Shown piece by piece: positions 18,739 through 27,242 of a stretch of 64,000 nt of DNA. A model generated the notes under the pieces. That model saw only the letters and a list, made by a program, of their open reading frames with translations. It did not search any database and was not told the origin of the DNA. Source of the DNA: Alphaproteobacteria bacterium UBA2966 (GTDB lineage Bacteria; Pseudomonadota; Alphaproteobacteria; UBA2966); the NCBI GenBank assembly GCA_002348365.1, contig DEBC01000107.1:12026-76025 (forward strand), given 5' to 3'. The stretch's first letter is position 1, and the number at the start of each line of letters is the position of its first letter. A program made the position numbers and the translations under genes.

Positions 18739-19661
18739 CTCCTGAACAAGAACAGCAAGCGGCACAAGACGACCTTCACGCCCCAGAAGTCTACAGAATT
18801 CTGGTGGCTCTCGATGCTACTGAGGACAGTCTGGCGTCACTCGATATGGCGACCCGTATGGCCGCGAAGTTGCGGGCCGAACTGGAAGGCTTGTTCGTCG
18901 AAGACATCAATTTGCTGCGCATGGCCGATCTTCCCTGCACGCGCGTCGTGAGTGTCGCCACCACTTCGGGCCAAGGCATGAGCCTTCCTTCAATGGAACG
19001 CGAACTTCGCCGCCAGGCCCGTGTCGCGCGGGATACACTGGCCATGAACGCTGAGCGGTATGCGGTCCGTTGGTCGTTCCGCACGGCGCGGGGCGCTATG
19101 GCAAGTGAAATCCTGTCGGCGGCCTCGGAAGCAGATATAGTCATCGTGGGCAAATCGGATCGTGCCTACCCGCAACGCCTTAGGCTGGGCGCAACGGCAC
19201 GTACACTGAGCGCCCATTCCCCAAGTGCCGTTCTTATTGCACACCACCGTTTCGTCACGACGGACTACTCGCCCCCGGGCGCGATCCTGGTCGCCTACGA
19301 TGACACGGAAACCGGCGACCGGGGATTGAGACTTGCTGCCCGGCTTGCCTTAAGCGAACGACATCCCCTCACCGTTTTGATTCCCGACTCGAAACGCGCG
19401 GGGCAACGATTGAAGGATTCAGCTGAGACTCTCCTGAACGCCTTCGGCCTTCAACCACGGATTCGTATGATCGATCGAGGTGAATCCTCCCGCTTGGTGG
19501 AGATGGTTCACGCGGAGCACGGCGAGTTGTTCGTGCTAGGTTGCGAGAGTCCACTGTTGCGCGGCAAGACAACGGACAAGGTCGTTGAAAGCCTCGAGGT
19601 TCCGGTACTCTTGATCCGGCCGTCGCCTGTCGATCTGGATCAAGCCGAGATAAGAGGATAG
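18735..19661 (+). CDS. Universal stress protein with two tandem UspA domains
   Basis: The 308-residue protein begins at GTG 18735, in the GTGA overlap with the Lon-like gene's TGA. The first Usp domain runs from YRILVALDATEDS (about residue 20) to VIVGKSDRAYPQRLRLGATAR, and the second from ILVAYDDTETGDRGLRLA to ELFVLGCESPLL. The nucleotide-binding glycine signature (G-2x-G-9x-G-S/T) is not intact in either half, so it may not bind ATP. The gene ends 22 bases inside the convergent cyclic-phosphodiesterase gene. Coupled translation with a protease suggests a joint role in stress survival; this is inferred from context. Confidence 0.86.
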   Translation: MTPEQEQQAAQDDLHAPEVYRILVALDATEDSLASLDMATRMAAKLRAELEGLFVEDINLLRMADLPCTRVVSVATTSGQGMSLPSMERELRRQARVARDTLAMNAERYAVRWSFRTARGAMASEILSAASEADIVIVGKSDRAYPQRLRLGATARTLSAHSPSAVLIAHHRFVTTDYSPPGAILVAYDDTETGDRGLRLAARLALSERHPLTVLIPDSKRAGQRLKDSAETLLNAFGLQPRIRMIDRGESSRLVEMVHAEHGELFVLGCESPLLRGKTTDKVVESLEVPVLLIRPSPVDLDQAEIRG

Positions 19662-20182
19662 CGGGCTTCGGGCGCGTAGACGGCTCCGCTGCGGCCCAGG
19701 CTGCTTGAGTAAAGAACGAATTCGCTCAACGGAAAGGCCTCGGATCTGAAGGCAGCATTCGCCTGCAGGTAGCTGACCAGTTTGTCCACCTTCATTCCCT
19801 TGAGTCGTGCCAGCGTGACGTGCGGATGGAGCTTCCTTGGCTCGGCATCGAGTCCGGCCCAGACCAATGCCGATTCGATTCTCCCCTGCAACACTTTGAG
19901 TGATTCACATCCTTGCACGCCGGCCCAGAGTGTTCTCGCACGGCGACGATCGCCGAATATATCGACGCCCTCGAGAGTGAGCGAAAAGCCGGAAGATCGG
20001 ACATTGGACAGCGCATGGTCGATCTCGGGCAACAGGGGCTCTTCGACTTCGCCGATGAAGCGGAGCGTCAGATGCATGTTGGCGGGTTCGACCCAGCGAA
20101 CATCGGGAACGCCATTGCAGAGACCCGACAACCGATCTCGCACGCGGTCAGGCAACTCCAACGCAACGAACAGCCGTATCAT
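19640..20182 (-). CDS. thpR: RNA 2',3'-cyclic phosphodiesterase (LigT family)
   Basis: The 180-residue protein contains both HxTx motifs of the 2H phosphoesterase fold: HLTL at residues 37-40 and HVTL at residues 121-124, with the family-typical RFIGEV and ARLKG following each. ThpR opens 2',3'-cyclic phosphates on RNA ends to 2'-phosphates and was first described as a 2'-5' RNA ligase. The length is as expected. It is downstream of the arylesterase gene on the same strand with a 92-base gap and ends 22 bases inside the convergent universal stress gene. Confidence 0.9.
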   Translation of the reverse strand: MIRLFVALELPDRVRDRLSGLCNGVPDVRWVEPANMHLTLRFIGEVEEPLLPEIDHALSNVRSSGFSLTLEGVDIFGDRRRARTLWAGVQGCESLKVLQGRIESALVWAGLDAEPRKLHPHVTLARLKGMKVDKLVSYLQANAAFRSEAFPLSEFVLYSSSLGRSGAVYAPEARYPLISA

Positions 20183-20274
20183 GGTCGGTCCCCAGATCTG
20201 TCGATACCCTGAAATGACAGCTTTCCATCGGCGCCGAAACGCCTGCGACTGGGCTTCACGGGAATCTCCCTCAA

Positions 20275-20976
20275 TTATTCGGAATTCAACAGGCGCTTCA
20301 CGTAAGGACCAATGCGCTCAACGATCACGGCGACGCCATCAGCATTGGGATGCATCCCGTCGGGCTGATTGAGGTGCGGCTCCGCCGCCACACCATCGAG
20401 AAAAAAGGGATACAGCATGACGTCGTGGGCCGCCGCCAGATCCGGATAAATTGAATTGAAGGCTTTCGCATAACGCTCACCCAGATTGGGGGGCGCCAGC
20501 ATTCCGGCCAGCAGGACCCGGACATTTCGCTTCTTCAGCTTCTCCAGAATCGCATTCAGGTTTCCCGCAGCCTCCGCTGGATCGATCCCGCGCAATGCGT
20601 CATTGGCGCCAAGTTCGACAATCACTGCATCCGGCATGTCGCTTAGGACCCAGTCCAGCCGGGCACGCCCACCGGCAGTCGTCTCACCAGAAACGCCTGA
20701 GTTGATGACGCGAACCCGCACGCCCGCCTTACGCAGGGCGGTCTCCAGCCGTACGGGAAACGCATCTGACGCCGGAAGGCCGTAGCCCGCCGTCAGGCTG
20801 TCACCGAACGCAACGACAACCAGTTCCCGTTCTGCCGTGGCGCTCGTCGCAGCAACTCCGACGCCGACAATCGCGACAAATATGGCGAAAATCGAGACAC
20901 GACCTATATGGTAGAGGCGCGCACGCCGTGACGGCGCAACGAGTCGTTTTCCCGAATTCAATAACTGTTCCCACAT
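20275..20976 (-). CDS. tesA: Arylesterase / lysophospholipase, SGNH-hydrolase family
   Basis: A 233-residue secreted hydrolase. The basic N-terminus plus a long hydrophobic segment (about residues 27-48, ending ATSATA) reads as a signal peptide. Block I is GDSL (residues 58-61), block II glycine in INSGVSGETTAGG, block III asparagine in ELGANDALRG, and block V DGMHP carries the catalytic Asp and His. TesA-type enzymes hydrolyse thioesters and aryl esters in the periplasm. The start codon ATG 20976 abuts head-to-head the ATG of the ABC ATPase at 20977 with no base between. The tesA/ABC divergent pair is a conserved neighbourhood in proteobacteria, so these starts are plausible; a GTG or TTG further in cannot be excluded. 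Confidence 0.9.
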   Translation of the reverse strand: MWEQLLNSGKRLVAPSRRARLYHIGRVSIFAIFVAIVGVGVAATSATAERELVVVAFGDSLTAGYGLPASDAFPVRLETALRKAGVRVRVINSGVSGETTAGGRARLDWVLSDMPDAVIVELGANDALRGIDPAEAAGNLNAILEKLKKRNVRVLLAGMLAPPNLGERYAKAFNSIYPDLAAAHDVMLYPFFLDGVAAEPHLNQPDGMHPNADGVAVIVERIGPYVKRLLNSE

Positions 20977-21714
20977 ATGCCTGAACCCGTCGAACTGGAT
21001 TTACCTGCCGCACCACCCCAACCAATGGTGCTGCTAGAAGATGTGCACCTCACTCTGGAAAGTCGAGCCGGAGCGGTCAATATTCTGCGTGGCATCAATC
21101 TGAACATCGAAACCGGCGAGTCCGTAGGAGTCGTCGGTCCCTCAGGATCCGGAAAATCGACGATGCTCGCCGTGACCGCCGGGCTGGAGCGGACGAGCAC
21201 CGGACGCGTGACCGTCGCCGGAATGGCATATGAAGGACAGAACGAGGATGCACTCGCCCTGTTCCGCCGTCGCCATATCGGAATTGTATTCCAGGCCTTT
21301 CACCTGATACCGGCCATGACCGCGCTGGAGAACGTGGCGGTACCGCTCGAACTGTCGGGAGATCGAAACGCTTTTGATACTGCCCGAGCCAGCCTCTCCG
21401 CGGTCGGTCTGGAAGATCGTGTCGACCACTATCCGGCGCAACTGTCGGGCGGCGAACAACAGAGGGTCGCCTTGGCGCGGGCGTTCGCCGCGGAACCCGC
21501 ATTGATCCTGGCCGATGAACCGACGGGGAATCTCGATACCGAAACCGGACAACAGATCATCGACCTGATGTTCGAAATTCGCGCCAGGGAGAACACCACG
21601 CTGATGCTCATCACCCATGACGCGGCGGTGGCAAATCGCTGCGACCGGGTCGTGCATCTCAATGACGGTCGCATCGAAGCGCCTGCTGAAGTCGCGCGGG
21701 CTACGGCAACCTAG
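20977..21714 (+). CDS. ABC transporter ATP-binding protein (LolD/YbbA-like)
   Basis: The 245-residue protein shows all ABC motifs: Walker A GPSGSGKST (residues 54-62), Q-loop VFQAFHLIPAMTALENV, signature LSGGEQQR, Walker B LILADEPTGNLD and switch histidine in LLITHD. The TGNLD and FHLIP signatures mark the MacB/LolD/FtsE class that pairs with FtsX-type permeases. It is followed after nine bases by such a permease. In E. coli the related ybbA-ybbP lie divergent from tesA, exactly as here, so this is most likely the YbbAP system. Its transported substrate is not established; a role in handling lipids or envelope molecules is inferred. Confidence 0.92.
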   Translation: MPEPVELDLPAAPPQPMVLLEDVHLTLESRAGAVNILRGINLNIETGESVGVVGPSGSGKSTMLAVTAGLERTSTGRVTVAGMAYEGQNEDALALFRRRHIGIVFQAFHLIPAMTALENVAVPLELSGDRNAFDTARASLSAVGLEDRVDHYPAQLSGGEQQRVALARAFAAEPALILADEPTGNLDTETGQQIIDLMFEIRARENTTLMLITHDAAVANRCDRVVHLNDGRIEAPAEVARATAT

Positions 21715-21722
21715 AGCACTTG

Positions 21723-24293
21723 ATGAATCGAGGAAGCGAAATCGCTGGCCGGTCTGACGGCCGCCCCGGCGGCTCTTGGACAATAGCGTGGCGTTTCGCC
21801 CGCCGCGAGCTGCGGGGTGGGATAAAGGGGTTCCGAATATTTCTGGCCTGCATCGTATTGGGTGTCGCAGCGATCTCAGGCGTCGGCTCTCTCGCCGAAG
21901 CCTTTCGTGCCGGCCTCGCCGAGAACGCCCGGGCGCTCCTCGGGGCGGATGTCGAGATTCGGGTCTCGGCGCACGGAGCTACGCCCGACCAATTCGACTG
22001 GTTGCGCGACAACAGCGAGACTCTCATCACAGTGAGAGAACTGCGGGCAATGGCTTATGCCACCGGGTCCGAGGAACGCACGCTGGTTGAGCTCAAAGGG
22101 ATCGACCCGGGCTACCCTCTCTATGGGACCGTGGTCCTGTCGCCAGCCATGGAGTTGTCCGAGGCCCTCGCACCACGAAACGGATTGGCGGGCGCTGTGG
22201 TGGAAAAAACCCTGATGTCCCGCATTGGCGTCGCGATCGGCGACACCGTTCAGGTCGGCGATACACGCATTGAAATTCGTGCTACCATCGCTCGCGAACC
22301 CGACCGTGTCGCGGGAGCCTTCACCCTGGGTCCTCGACTCATGGTGACCAATGAAACCTTCGATGCCACCGGACTGGTCCGCATCGGAAGCATGTTGCGA
22401 CACAAGTACCGTGTCCGCCTGCAGCCTGAAGAGACGGTTCGCCCCTGGGTCGACAAACTGAGTGCAGCATTCCCGGACGCCGCTTGGAGGGTCTTCGACC
22501 TGGACGACGCGCAACCTTCCGTGAAGCGGTTCGTCAATCGCCTGGGCATTTTCCTGACCCTGGTGGGACTCACGGCGCTGGTGATTGGTGGTGTGGGAAT
22601 CGCCAACGCGGTGGCCAGTTATCTCGCGAGCCGAACCGAGGCCATTGCGACGTTGAAGTGCCTGGGCGCATCCTCCGATATCATCTTTCGGACCTATTTT
22701 CTTGAAGTTGGCATTCTGGGAACTCTGGGAATCTGTATTGGCCTCGTCCTGGGCGGCGTGACTCCGGCGCTTGCGGCCTGGCTTGCGGGTGCAGCCCTTC
22801 CAGTCCCGCCCGTGGTCGACTTCTATCCATCGCCTCTCATCCTGGCGGCGGCGTTCGGAATCCTGACGACAATCATTTTCACCCTTTGGCCACTGGCGCG
22901 GGCACGGGATGTTCCTGCGGCCGGATTGTTTCGGGACATCGTCTCCCTGATCCGCAGACTGCCCCAAACGCGATTCGTGTTTGGCACCGCAGTGGCCCTT
23001 GCCGCATTGGTCGCCCTGGCTCTTCTGACGACCGAGTATCTCTTTTTTGCGCGATGGTTCATTGCGGGAGCGGCTGTGTCCCTGTTCGCATTCTGGCTTG
23101 TCGCCAAGTTGATCGTCTCCGGAGCGAAGCGACTAAGACGGCCGAAATCTACCGTTTTCCGCCTTGCCCTTTCGAACCTGACGCGGCCCGATGCACCAAC
23201 CGCCGGGATCGTGATGTCAATTGGGGCCGGCTTATCAGTTCTGGTGACGATTGCCCTGATGGATACAAATCTCTCCCGGCAAATTGCCGATCGCATCCCC
23301 GAACGGGCGCCCACGTTTTTCTTCATCGACATCCAGCCTGACCAGGTCGCACCGTTCGAGGAAGTTGTTGCAGGAATCGCAGGCGCGGAGTTGCTGCAAC
23401 GCATGCCGAATCTTCGTGGCCGTCTCGCGCTGATCAATGGAATTCCGGTTGACGAGGCGACATACGACCCGCGCGCTTCCTGGTTCGTCAATGGGGAGCG
23501 CGGCCTGACACACGCCAGCGCGCGCCCCGAAGGAGTTGAGATCGTGGCCGGCGAATGGTGGCCCGAGGATTATTCCGGCCCCCCGGCAATTTCGCTGGAT
23601 GCACACATCGCGGTGGAACTGGGTATCGGGATCGGCGACACACTCACTTTCAACGTTCTGGGACGCCGCATCACCGCCGAGATCAAAAGCTTGCGGACAA
23701 TCGACTGGAGCCGAATTCGGGTCGAGTTTGCAACGATCTTCGCGCCCGGCGCCCTGGAGGGTGCACCGCAAACTCACGTCGCGGCCGTGGGAGTCACGCC
23801 TGAAGCCGAAGACCAGCTGCACCGCGCCGTTACGGATCGCTTCGCGAATGTCTCTGCTGTTCGTATCAGAGACGTCCTGGAGACAATTACCGACATGTTC
23901 ACACGCATCGCGGCGGCAGTAAGCGCAAGTGCCAGCGTGACGGTTGCCGCTGGTTTGCTCGTGCTGGCCGGCGCGGTCGCCGCGGGTTACCGCCGCCGGG
24001 TGTATGATGCCGTGATCCTCAAGGTTCTCGGCGCCACGAGATCCAATGTGACAAGCGCATTCGTGGTCGAATATTCGATACTTGGCTCGATCACCGCGCT
24101 CCTCGCCGCGCTGGTCGGAACAATCGCAAGTTATGTTGTGATGTTTTTCGTGATGGCGGGCGACTGGGTGTTCGATCCGCTTGCCGTAGTGTTAACCGCA
24201 GCTGCTGGCATTGGCGTGACCGTCCTGCTTGGCTTTGCGGGTACGTGGAGAGCGCTGGGAGAGGACGTTATGACGGTTCTCAGGACGGAATGA
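21723..24293 (+). CDS. ABC transporter permease with two FtsX domains (YbbP-like)
   Basis: The 856-residue membrane protein begins at ATG 21723. It has an N-terminal transmembrane helix (FLACIVLGVAAISGVGSLAE), a large periplasmic MacB-like domain, a first FtsX core of three helices near residues 275-400 (GLTALVIGGVGIANAVASYL), a central pair of helices at about 418-465, a second periplasmic domain, and a second FtsX core near the C-terminus (AGAVAAGYRRRVYDAVILKVLGA). This duplicated architecture is that of YbbP. It forms the membrane component for the preceding ATPase. Its TGA overlaps the next gene's ATG (ATGA), so the three-gene operon is translationally coupled. Confidence 0.92.
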   Translation: MNRGSEIAGRSDGRPGGSWTIAWRFARRELRGGIKGFRIFLACIVLGVAAISGVGSLAEAFRAGLAENARALLGADVEIRVSAHGATPDQFDWLRDNSETLITVRELRAMAYATGSEERTLVELKGIDPGYPLYGTVVLSPAMELSEALAPRNGLAGAVVEKTLMSRIGVAIGDTVQVGDTRIEIRATIAREPDRVAGAFTLGPRLMVTNETFDATGLVRIGSMLRHKYRVRLQPEETVRPWVDKLSAAFPDAAWRVFDLDDAQPSVKRFVNRLGIFLTLVGLTALVIGGVGIANAVASYLASRTEAIATLKCLGASSDIIFRTYFLEVGILGTLGICIGLVLGGVTPALAAWLAGAALPVPPVVDFYPSPLILAAAFGILTTIIFTLWPLARARDVPAAGLFRDIVSLIRRLPQTRFVFGTAVALAALVALALLTTEYLFFARWFIAGAAVSLFAFWLVAKLIVSGAKRLRRPKSTVFRLALSNLTRPDAPTAGIVMSIGAGLSVLVTIALMDTNLSRQIADRIPERAPTFFFIDIQPDQVAPFEEVVAGIAGAELLQRMPNLRGRLALINGIPVDEATYDPRASWFVNGERGLTHASARPEGVEIVAGEWWPEDYSGPPAISLDAHIAVELGIGIGDTLTFNVLGRRITAEIKSLRTIDWSRIRVEFATIFAPGALEGAPQTHVAAVGVTPEAEDQLHRAVTDRFANVSAVRIRDVLETITDMFTRIAAAVSASASVTVAAGLLVLAGAVAAGYRRRVYDAVILKVLGATRSNVTSAFVVEYSILGSITALLAALVGTIASYVVMFFVMAGDWVFDPLAVVLTAAAGIGVTVLLGFAGTWRALGEDVMTVLRTE

Positions 24294-24697
24294 CGGCACC
24301 CGGAAACGAGGTGACGGCCTCGGATCCGCGTCGCCGCGACTGGGACGCGCGCTATGCGAGTTGGATGATCGGCTGGGGTCTGCCGGCGATCGCACTGGCC
24401 GGCGCGGCTTTCAGCGATATCGAGAAGTTGGTCTGGGCGCCGATGCTCACGTGGATGGGTGTGGCGTGCATGGTGAACGCCCGACGTTGCAGCCGCATGC
24501 ACTGTCATTTTACGGGCCCGTTCTTCCTTGTCATGGCATTCCTTTCGTTGTTGTACAGCCTGGACGCGTTGCCGCTGGGCGCGCATGGCTGGGCCTGGCT
24601 GGGAGGGGCTATCGTTGTGGGCTGGTTGGGCCTTCGAACGGCCCCCGAGCGCTTATGGGGCCCCTATCGCCGATCAAGCTGGTCTGGGGGAAGATAA
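24290..24697 (+). CDS. Small multi-pass membrane protein of unknown function
   Basis: A 135-residue protein starting in the ATGA overlap with the YbbP-like permease. About four hydrophobic segments are visible: WMIGWGLPAIALAGAAF (25-41), LTWMGVACMV, TGPFFLVMAFLSLLYSL, and WAWLGGAIVVGWLGL. Between the second and third is a conserved-looking NARRCSRMHCHFTGP stretch with Cys-His pairs that could bind a metal. I recognise this stretch from uncharacterised proteobacterial membrane proteins but know no function. Its coupling to the ABC operon suggests a linked or accessory role; that is inference. The C-terminal SSWSGGR tail is hydrophilic. Confidence 0.72.
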   Translation: MTAPGNEVTASDPRRRDWDARYASWMIGWGLPAIALAGAAFSDIEKLVWAPMLTWMGVACMVNARRCSRMHCHFTGPFFLVMAFLSLLYSLDALPLGAHGWAWLGGAIVVGWLGLRTAPERLWGPYRRSSWSGGR

Positions 24698-24730
24698 GAG
24701 GTGTTTTCACCCCGGAATCGGGCGTCGTCC

Positions 24731-24760
24731 TTGAAATGCCACGATTTTTCACCAATATTA
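24731..24760 (+). promoter_or_regulatory. Possible sigma-70-type promoter upstream of the Bax-inhibitor gene
   Basis: TTGAAA at 24731-24736 is followed, with an 18-base spacer, by ATATTA at 24755-24760, in the only AT-rich patch between the ABC operon and the membrane-protein gene. A transcript from about 24767 would have a short leader to ATG 24801. The match is moderate and the evidence is positional only. Confidence 0.35.
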
Positions 24761-24800
24761 TCCTTGACTTTGGGAAGGTCATAAAAAGGGACTGATCATC

Positions 24801-25520
24801 ATGGCCGAAGACATCAAGGCGCGCCTTTCATTTGGCGCGACTGCCGCGGAACAGGCGGCGATCGACGAGGGCCTGCGCGCCTATATGCTCAAGGTGTACA
24901 ACTACATGGCCTCCGGCGTGGCGCTCAGCGGCATTGTTGCGGCACTCATGGCATCGTCACCCTCGCTGATGCAGGCGATTTACGGAACCGGACTGCACTG
25001 GGTCGTCATGCTCGCACCCTTGGGTTTCATCCTGGTGCTGAGTTTCGGCGTTCACAAACTAAGCGCCACCGCGACACAAGCGCTCTTCTGGGCATTTGCC
25101 GCGGTCATGGGCGCATCGCTGTCATGGATATTGCTCGCCTACACGGGGGCGAGCATCGCACGCGTTTTCTTCATCACCACGGCAACGTTCGGCGCCATGA
25201 GCCTCTATGGCTACACGACGAAACGCGATCTGACAGGTATGGGCACCTTCATGTTCATGGGCCTGATCGGCATCATCATCGCCAGCATCGTGAACATCTT
25301 CATGGCCTCATCGGCACTGGACTTCGCGATTTCGGTCATCGGCGTTCTGGTCTTCGTCGGCTTGACGGCCTATGACACGCAGAAGATCCGCAACATGTAT
25401 TTCGAGGCGGACAGCACCGAGGTAGCGACCAAAAAGGCCGTCATGGGTGCGCTGACGTTGTACCTCGACTTCATCAACCTGATGCTCATGCTGCTGAGGC
25501 TGTTCGGCGAACGACGCTGA
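24801..25520 (+). CDS. Bax inhibitor-1 / YccA family membrane protein
   Basis: A 239-residue protein with seven hydrophobic segments and the family ending TLYLDFINLMLMLLRLFG. The loop VGLTAYDTQKIRNMYFEADS, with YDTQ, contains the conserved aspartate region of the BI-1 family, and the N-terminal RAYMLKVYNYMASGVALSG is typical of the alphaproteobacterial YbhL/YccA branch. Bacterial BI-1 proteins are inner-membrane calcium-leak channels or FtsH-linked proteins. The gene starts at ATG 24801, 103 bases after the small membrane gene, has its own probable promoter and a clear terminator, and is therefore monocistronic. Confidence 0.93.
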   Translation: MAEDIKARLSFGATAAEQAAIDEGLRAYMLKVYNYMASGVALSGIVAALMASSPSLMQAIYGTGLHWVVMLAPLGFILVLSFGVHKLSATATQALFWAFAAVMGASLSWILLAYTGASIARVFFITTATFGAMSLYGYTTKRDLTGMGTFMFMGLIGIIIASIVNIFMASSALDFAISVIGVLVFVGLTAYDTQKIRNMYFEADSTEVATKKAVMGALTLYLDFINLMLMLLRLFGERR

Positions 25521-25549
25521 TTCGTCAGTAGAATTCAGTTCGAATCGAG

Positions 25550-25579
25550 AAGGCTCGGCGAACCCCGCCGGGCCTTTTT
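25550..25579 (+). terminator. Rho-independent terminator of the Bax-inhibitor gene
   Basis: AAGGCTCGGCG at 25550-25560 pairs with CGCCGGGCCTT at 25566-25576 (one mismatch), loop of five bases, followed by a run of five T. It lies 30 bases after the stop codon of the BI-1 gene. Confidence 0.85.
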
Positions 25580-25603
25580 GACTCCATCGTCACAAAGGAT
25601 CTG

Positions 25604-25972
25604 TTATTTGCAGGGAAAAGCCTGTTTAAGCGTCGCCAGCACACCCTCGGCGGCCGGCCGACGACGTTCACCGAAGTTCTGTTTGGCCCATTTCATGAAT
25701 GCCCAGCGCACCTCATCGTCGCGGTTCTGTTCAGGCAAACAAATCTCTTGATTGTTGCGCGTCAATAAATAGGCGTCCGTAAATCCCCGCAGGTATTGCT
25801 CGCACTCGGCCTCAGCGGCGGTACCCCAGCGCGCGTCATTGTCCGATTCAAAACATGGCGAAAGTAGTTGCTCGATTGTGTAGTCGGACAACGATACCGC
25901 CCCCGCCTGAACAAACCAGCCAACCCCCGCCGTGACTGCCACAACCCCCAGGAGTTTTTGTAGATTCTTCAT
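25604..25972 (-). CDS. Rap1a/Tai-like secreted protein
   Basis: The 122-residue protein starts at ATG 25972 with a signal peptide (MKNLQKLLGVVAV to AGA, about residues 1-24). The mature part has the conserved layout of the Rap1a/Tai family: a QLLSPC segment, a second cysteine in AEAECEQYLRGFTDAYLL, a third in EICLPEQN and a fourth in the final FPCK, giving two probable disulfides. Tai proteins are best known as immunity proteins for type VI amidase effectors, but no effector is adjacent and many relatives are orphan periplasmic proteins. An upstream in-frame start (26083) has no signal peptide at its N-terminus and is rejected. It is convergent with the BI-1 gene. Confidence 0.72.
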   Translation of the reverse strand: MKNLQKLLGVVAVTAGVGWFVQAGAVSLSDYTIEQLLSPCFESDNDARWGTAAEAECEQYLRGFTDAYLLTRNNQEICLPEQNRDDEVRWAFMKWAKQNFGERRRPAAEGVLATLKQAFPCK

Positions 25973-26079
25973 CTCCCGATCCCTTCCAAACATTGCTGCA
26001 GGGTGCGGCACATCCAAATGAGTGGGACACAACAACGGTGACGATTCCAAGGTTCCATCGGCTCCACTCCGGATCCTGT

Positions 26080-27159
26080 TCAACGAGCAAGTTCTTTTAG
26101 TGCTCGACCCATGACCGCTTGGTGCTGCGCGTTATCCAGCCACCCTGGCGTGCTCACGGCAGCCCAGACGTCCTCGTTCGGCATGTTCTGGTGGCAGCCC
26201 ATGCACAAACCCGTGCGCTCCATCTTTCGTCGCATTGAAGCCGGGAGTGGACCGGTCAGAGGCCAGTGTGATCCCACGCTGACAAGTTGACGATCATCGC
26301 GGGTCACAATTTGGGAAAGATCGTGATCAAGAGCCGGCACCGCAGGTGACTGCACGACGGCGCTGTCAGGAATGATCTCGCCCGTGGCGGTCTCGAGGTC
26401 CACGACAAAGCCCTTGTCGTAACCCTTGAGGAATTGACCGTCCTCAATTCCGCAGCCCATGGCCTTGGGATTGTTGTGGCAGCTTTCGCAATCACGAGCC
26501 CGTCTACCCGCCGTATGTGGCTGAACTGCCGCTGTATCGAGGCCCTTACCCTCCGGTTTCATCCAGATCTGATTCTGCGCAACCGTGTTGCCATCCTTGT
26601 CAATCACGGTGGTGATGGCCTGACAGCCAGGCATCATAGGACTAACCCGGCCTTCGCCGTTGATTCCAAGAGTCGGCGTCTCCCAGCGAAGGTAAGATCG
26701 GGTCTCCGAGACTTTCCCCGCGCTCTTCAGACCATTGGTGCCGAGTTCGTTATCAGGCGTTAGTCCGTCGGCGCCCCGCGCATTCGCGTTCTTGATTCAA
26801 TCGATGTCGGTCTTGCCCTTGGAGTAATCGACAGTGATATGACAGCCGAAGCACTGCGGAGCCCAGTCCGCATGGAAGGCGTAACACTCCATGCTGTCCA
26901 TATGACCGGCCACGCTGGACATCGCCACCTCGGCAGCTTGATCTTTCCAGCCGTCGGTCAGTTTGAGCTCCTTCAAAACGGGAACATCAAAGTCGAGGCC
27001 CGAAGCTGAATGAAGGATGACCCTGTTACCCTTCTTGACAACATTTCCGCGACGACCTCGCCCACCCAAGCCGGCAGACCGATCCGTTCCGTCCCTTCTC
27101 CAAGGGCCCGTGTCGTAACCAGCATGATGAACAAGAAAAACGCGACTTCCACGATGCAC
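26080..27159 (-). pseudogene. Multiheme cytochrome c, inactivated
   Basis: On the minus strand a cytochrome c reading frame runs from about 27050 to 26080. It holds heme-binding motifs CFGCH, CESCH and CMGCH. Two defects are visible. The first CxxCH reads CYAFH, where the codon TTC replaces the expected TGC (base 26876). A TGA at 26797-26799 interrupts the frame after KTDID and the homologous sequence continues without frame change (IKNANARGADG... to VSPMMPGCQ), consistent with TGG to TGA. Upstream of about 27100 the frame loses likeness and no signal peptide is in frame, so a frameshift or deletion is likely. The remaining downstream piece alone has two hemes. Relatives are periplasmic electron carriers. 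Confidence 0.8.
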
Positions 27160-27242
27160 ACCGGTCGTTTACATGGTTTCAGTGAACGGCGTTCCCCAAC
27201 TGATACTAGCGCGCCCAACCGAGAGATAAGGAGAAACTTTGC

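Noticed and set aside
21876..22967. A 363-codon minus-strand frame inside the YbbP-like permease gene
   Set aside because: It is a low-complexity translation opposite a permease with clear FtsX helices.
25539..25552. T-arm-like GTTCGAATC sequence suggesting a tRNA
   Set aside because: No anticodon or acceptor stems can be formed around it, and it overlaps a Rho-independent terminator.
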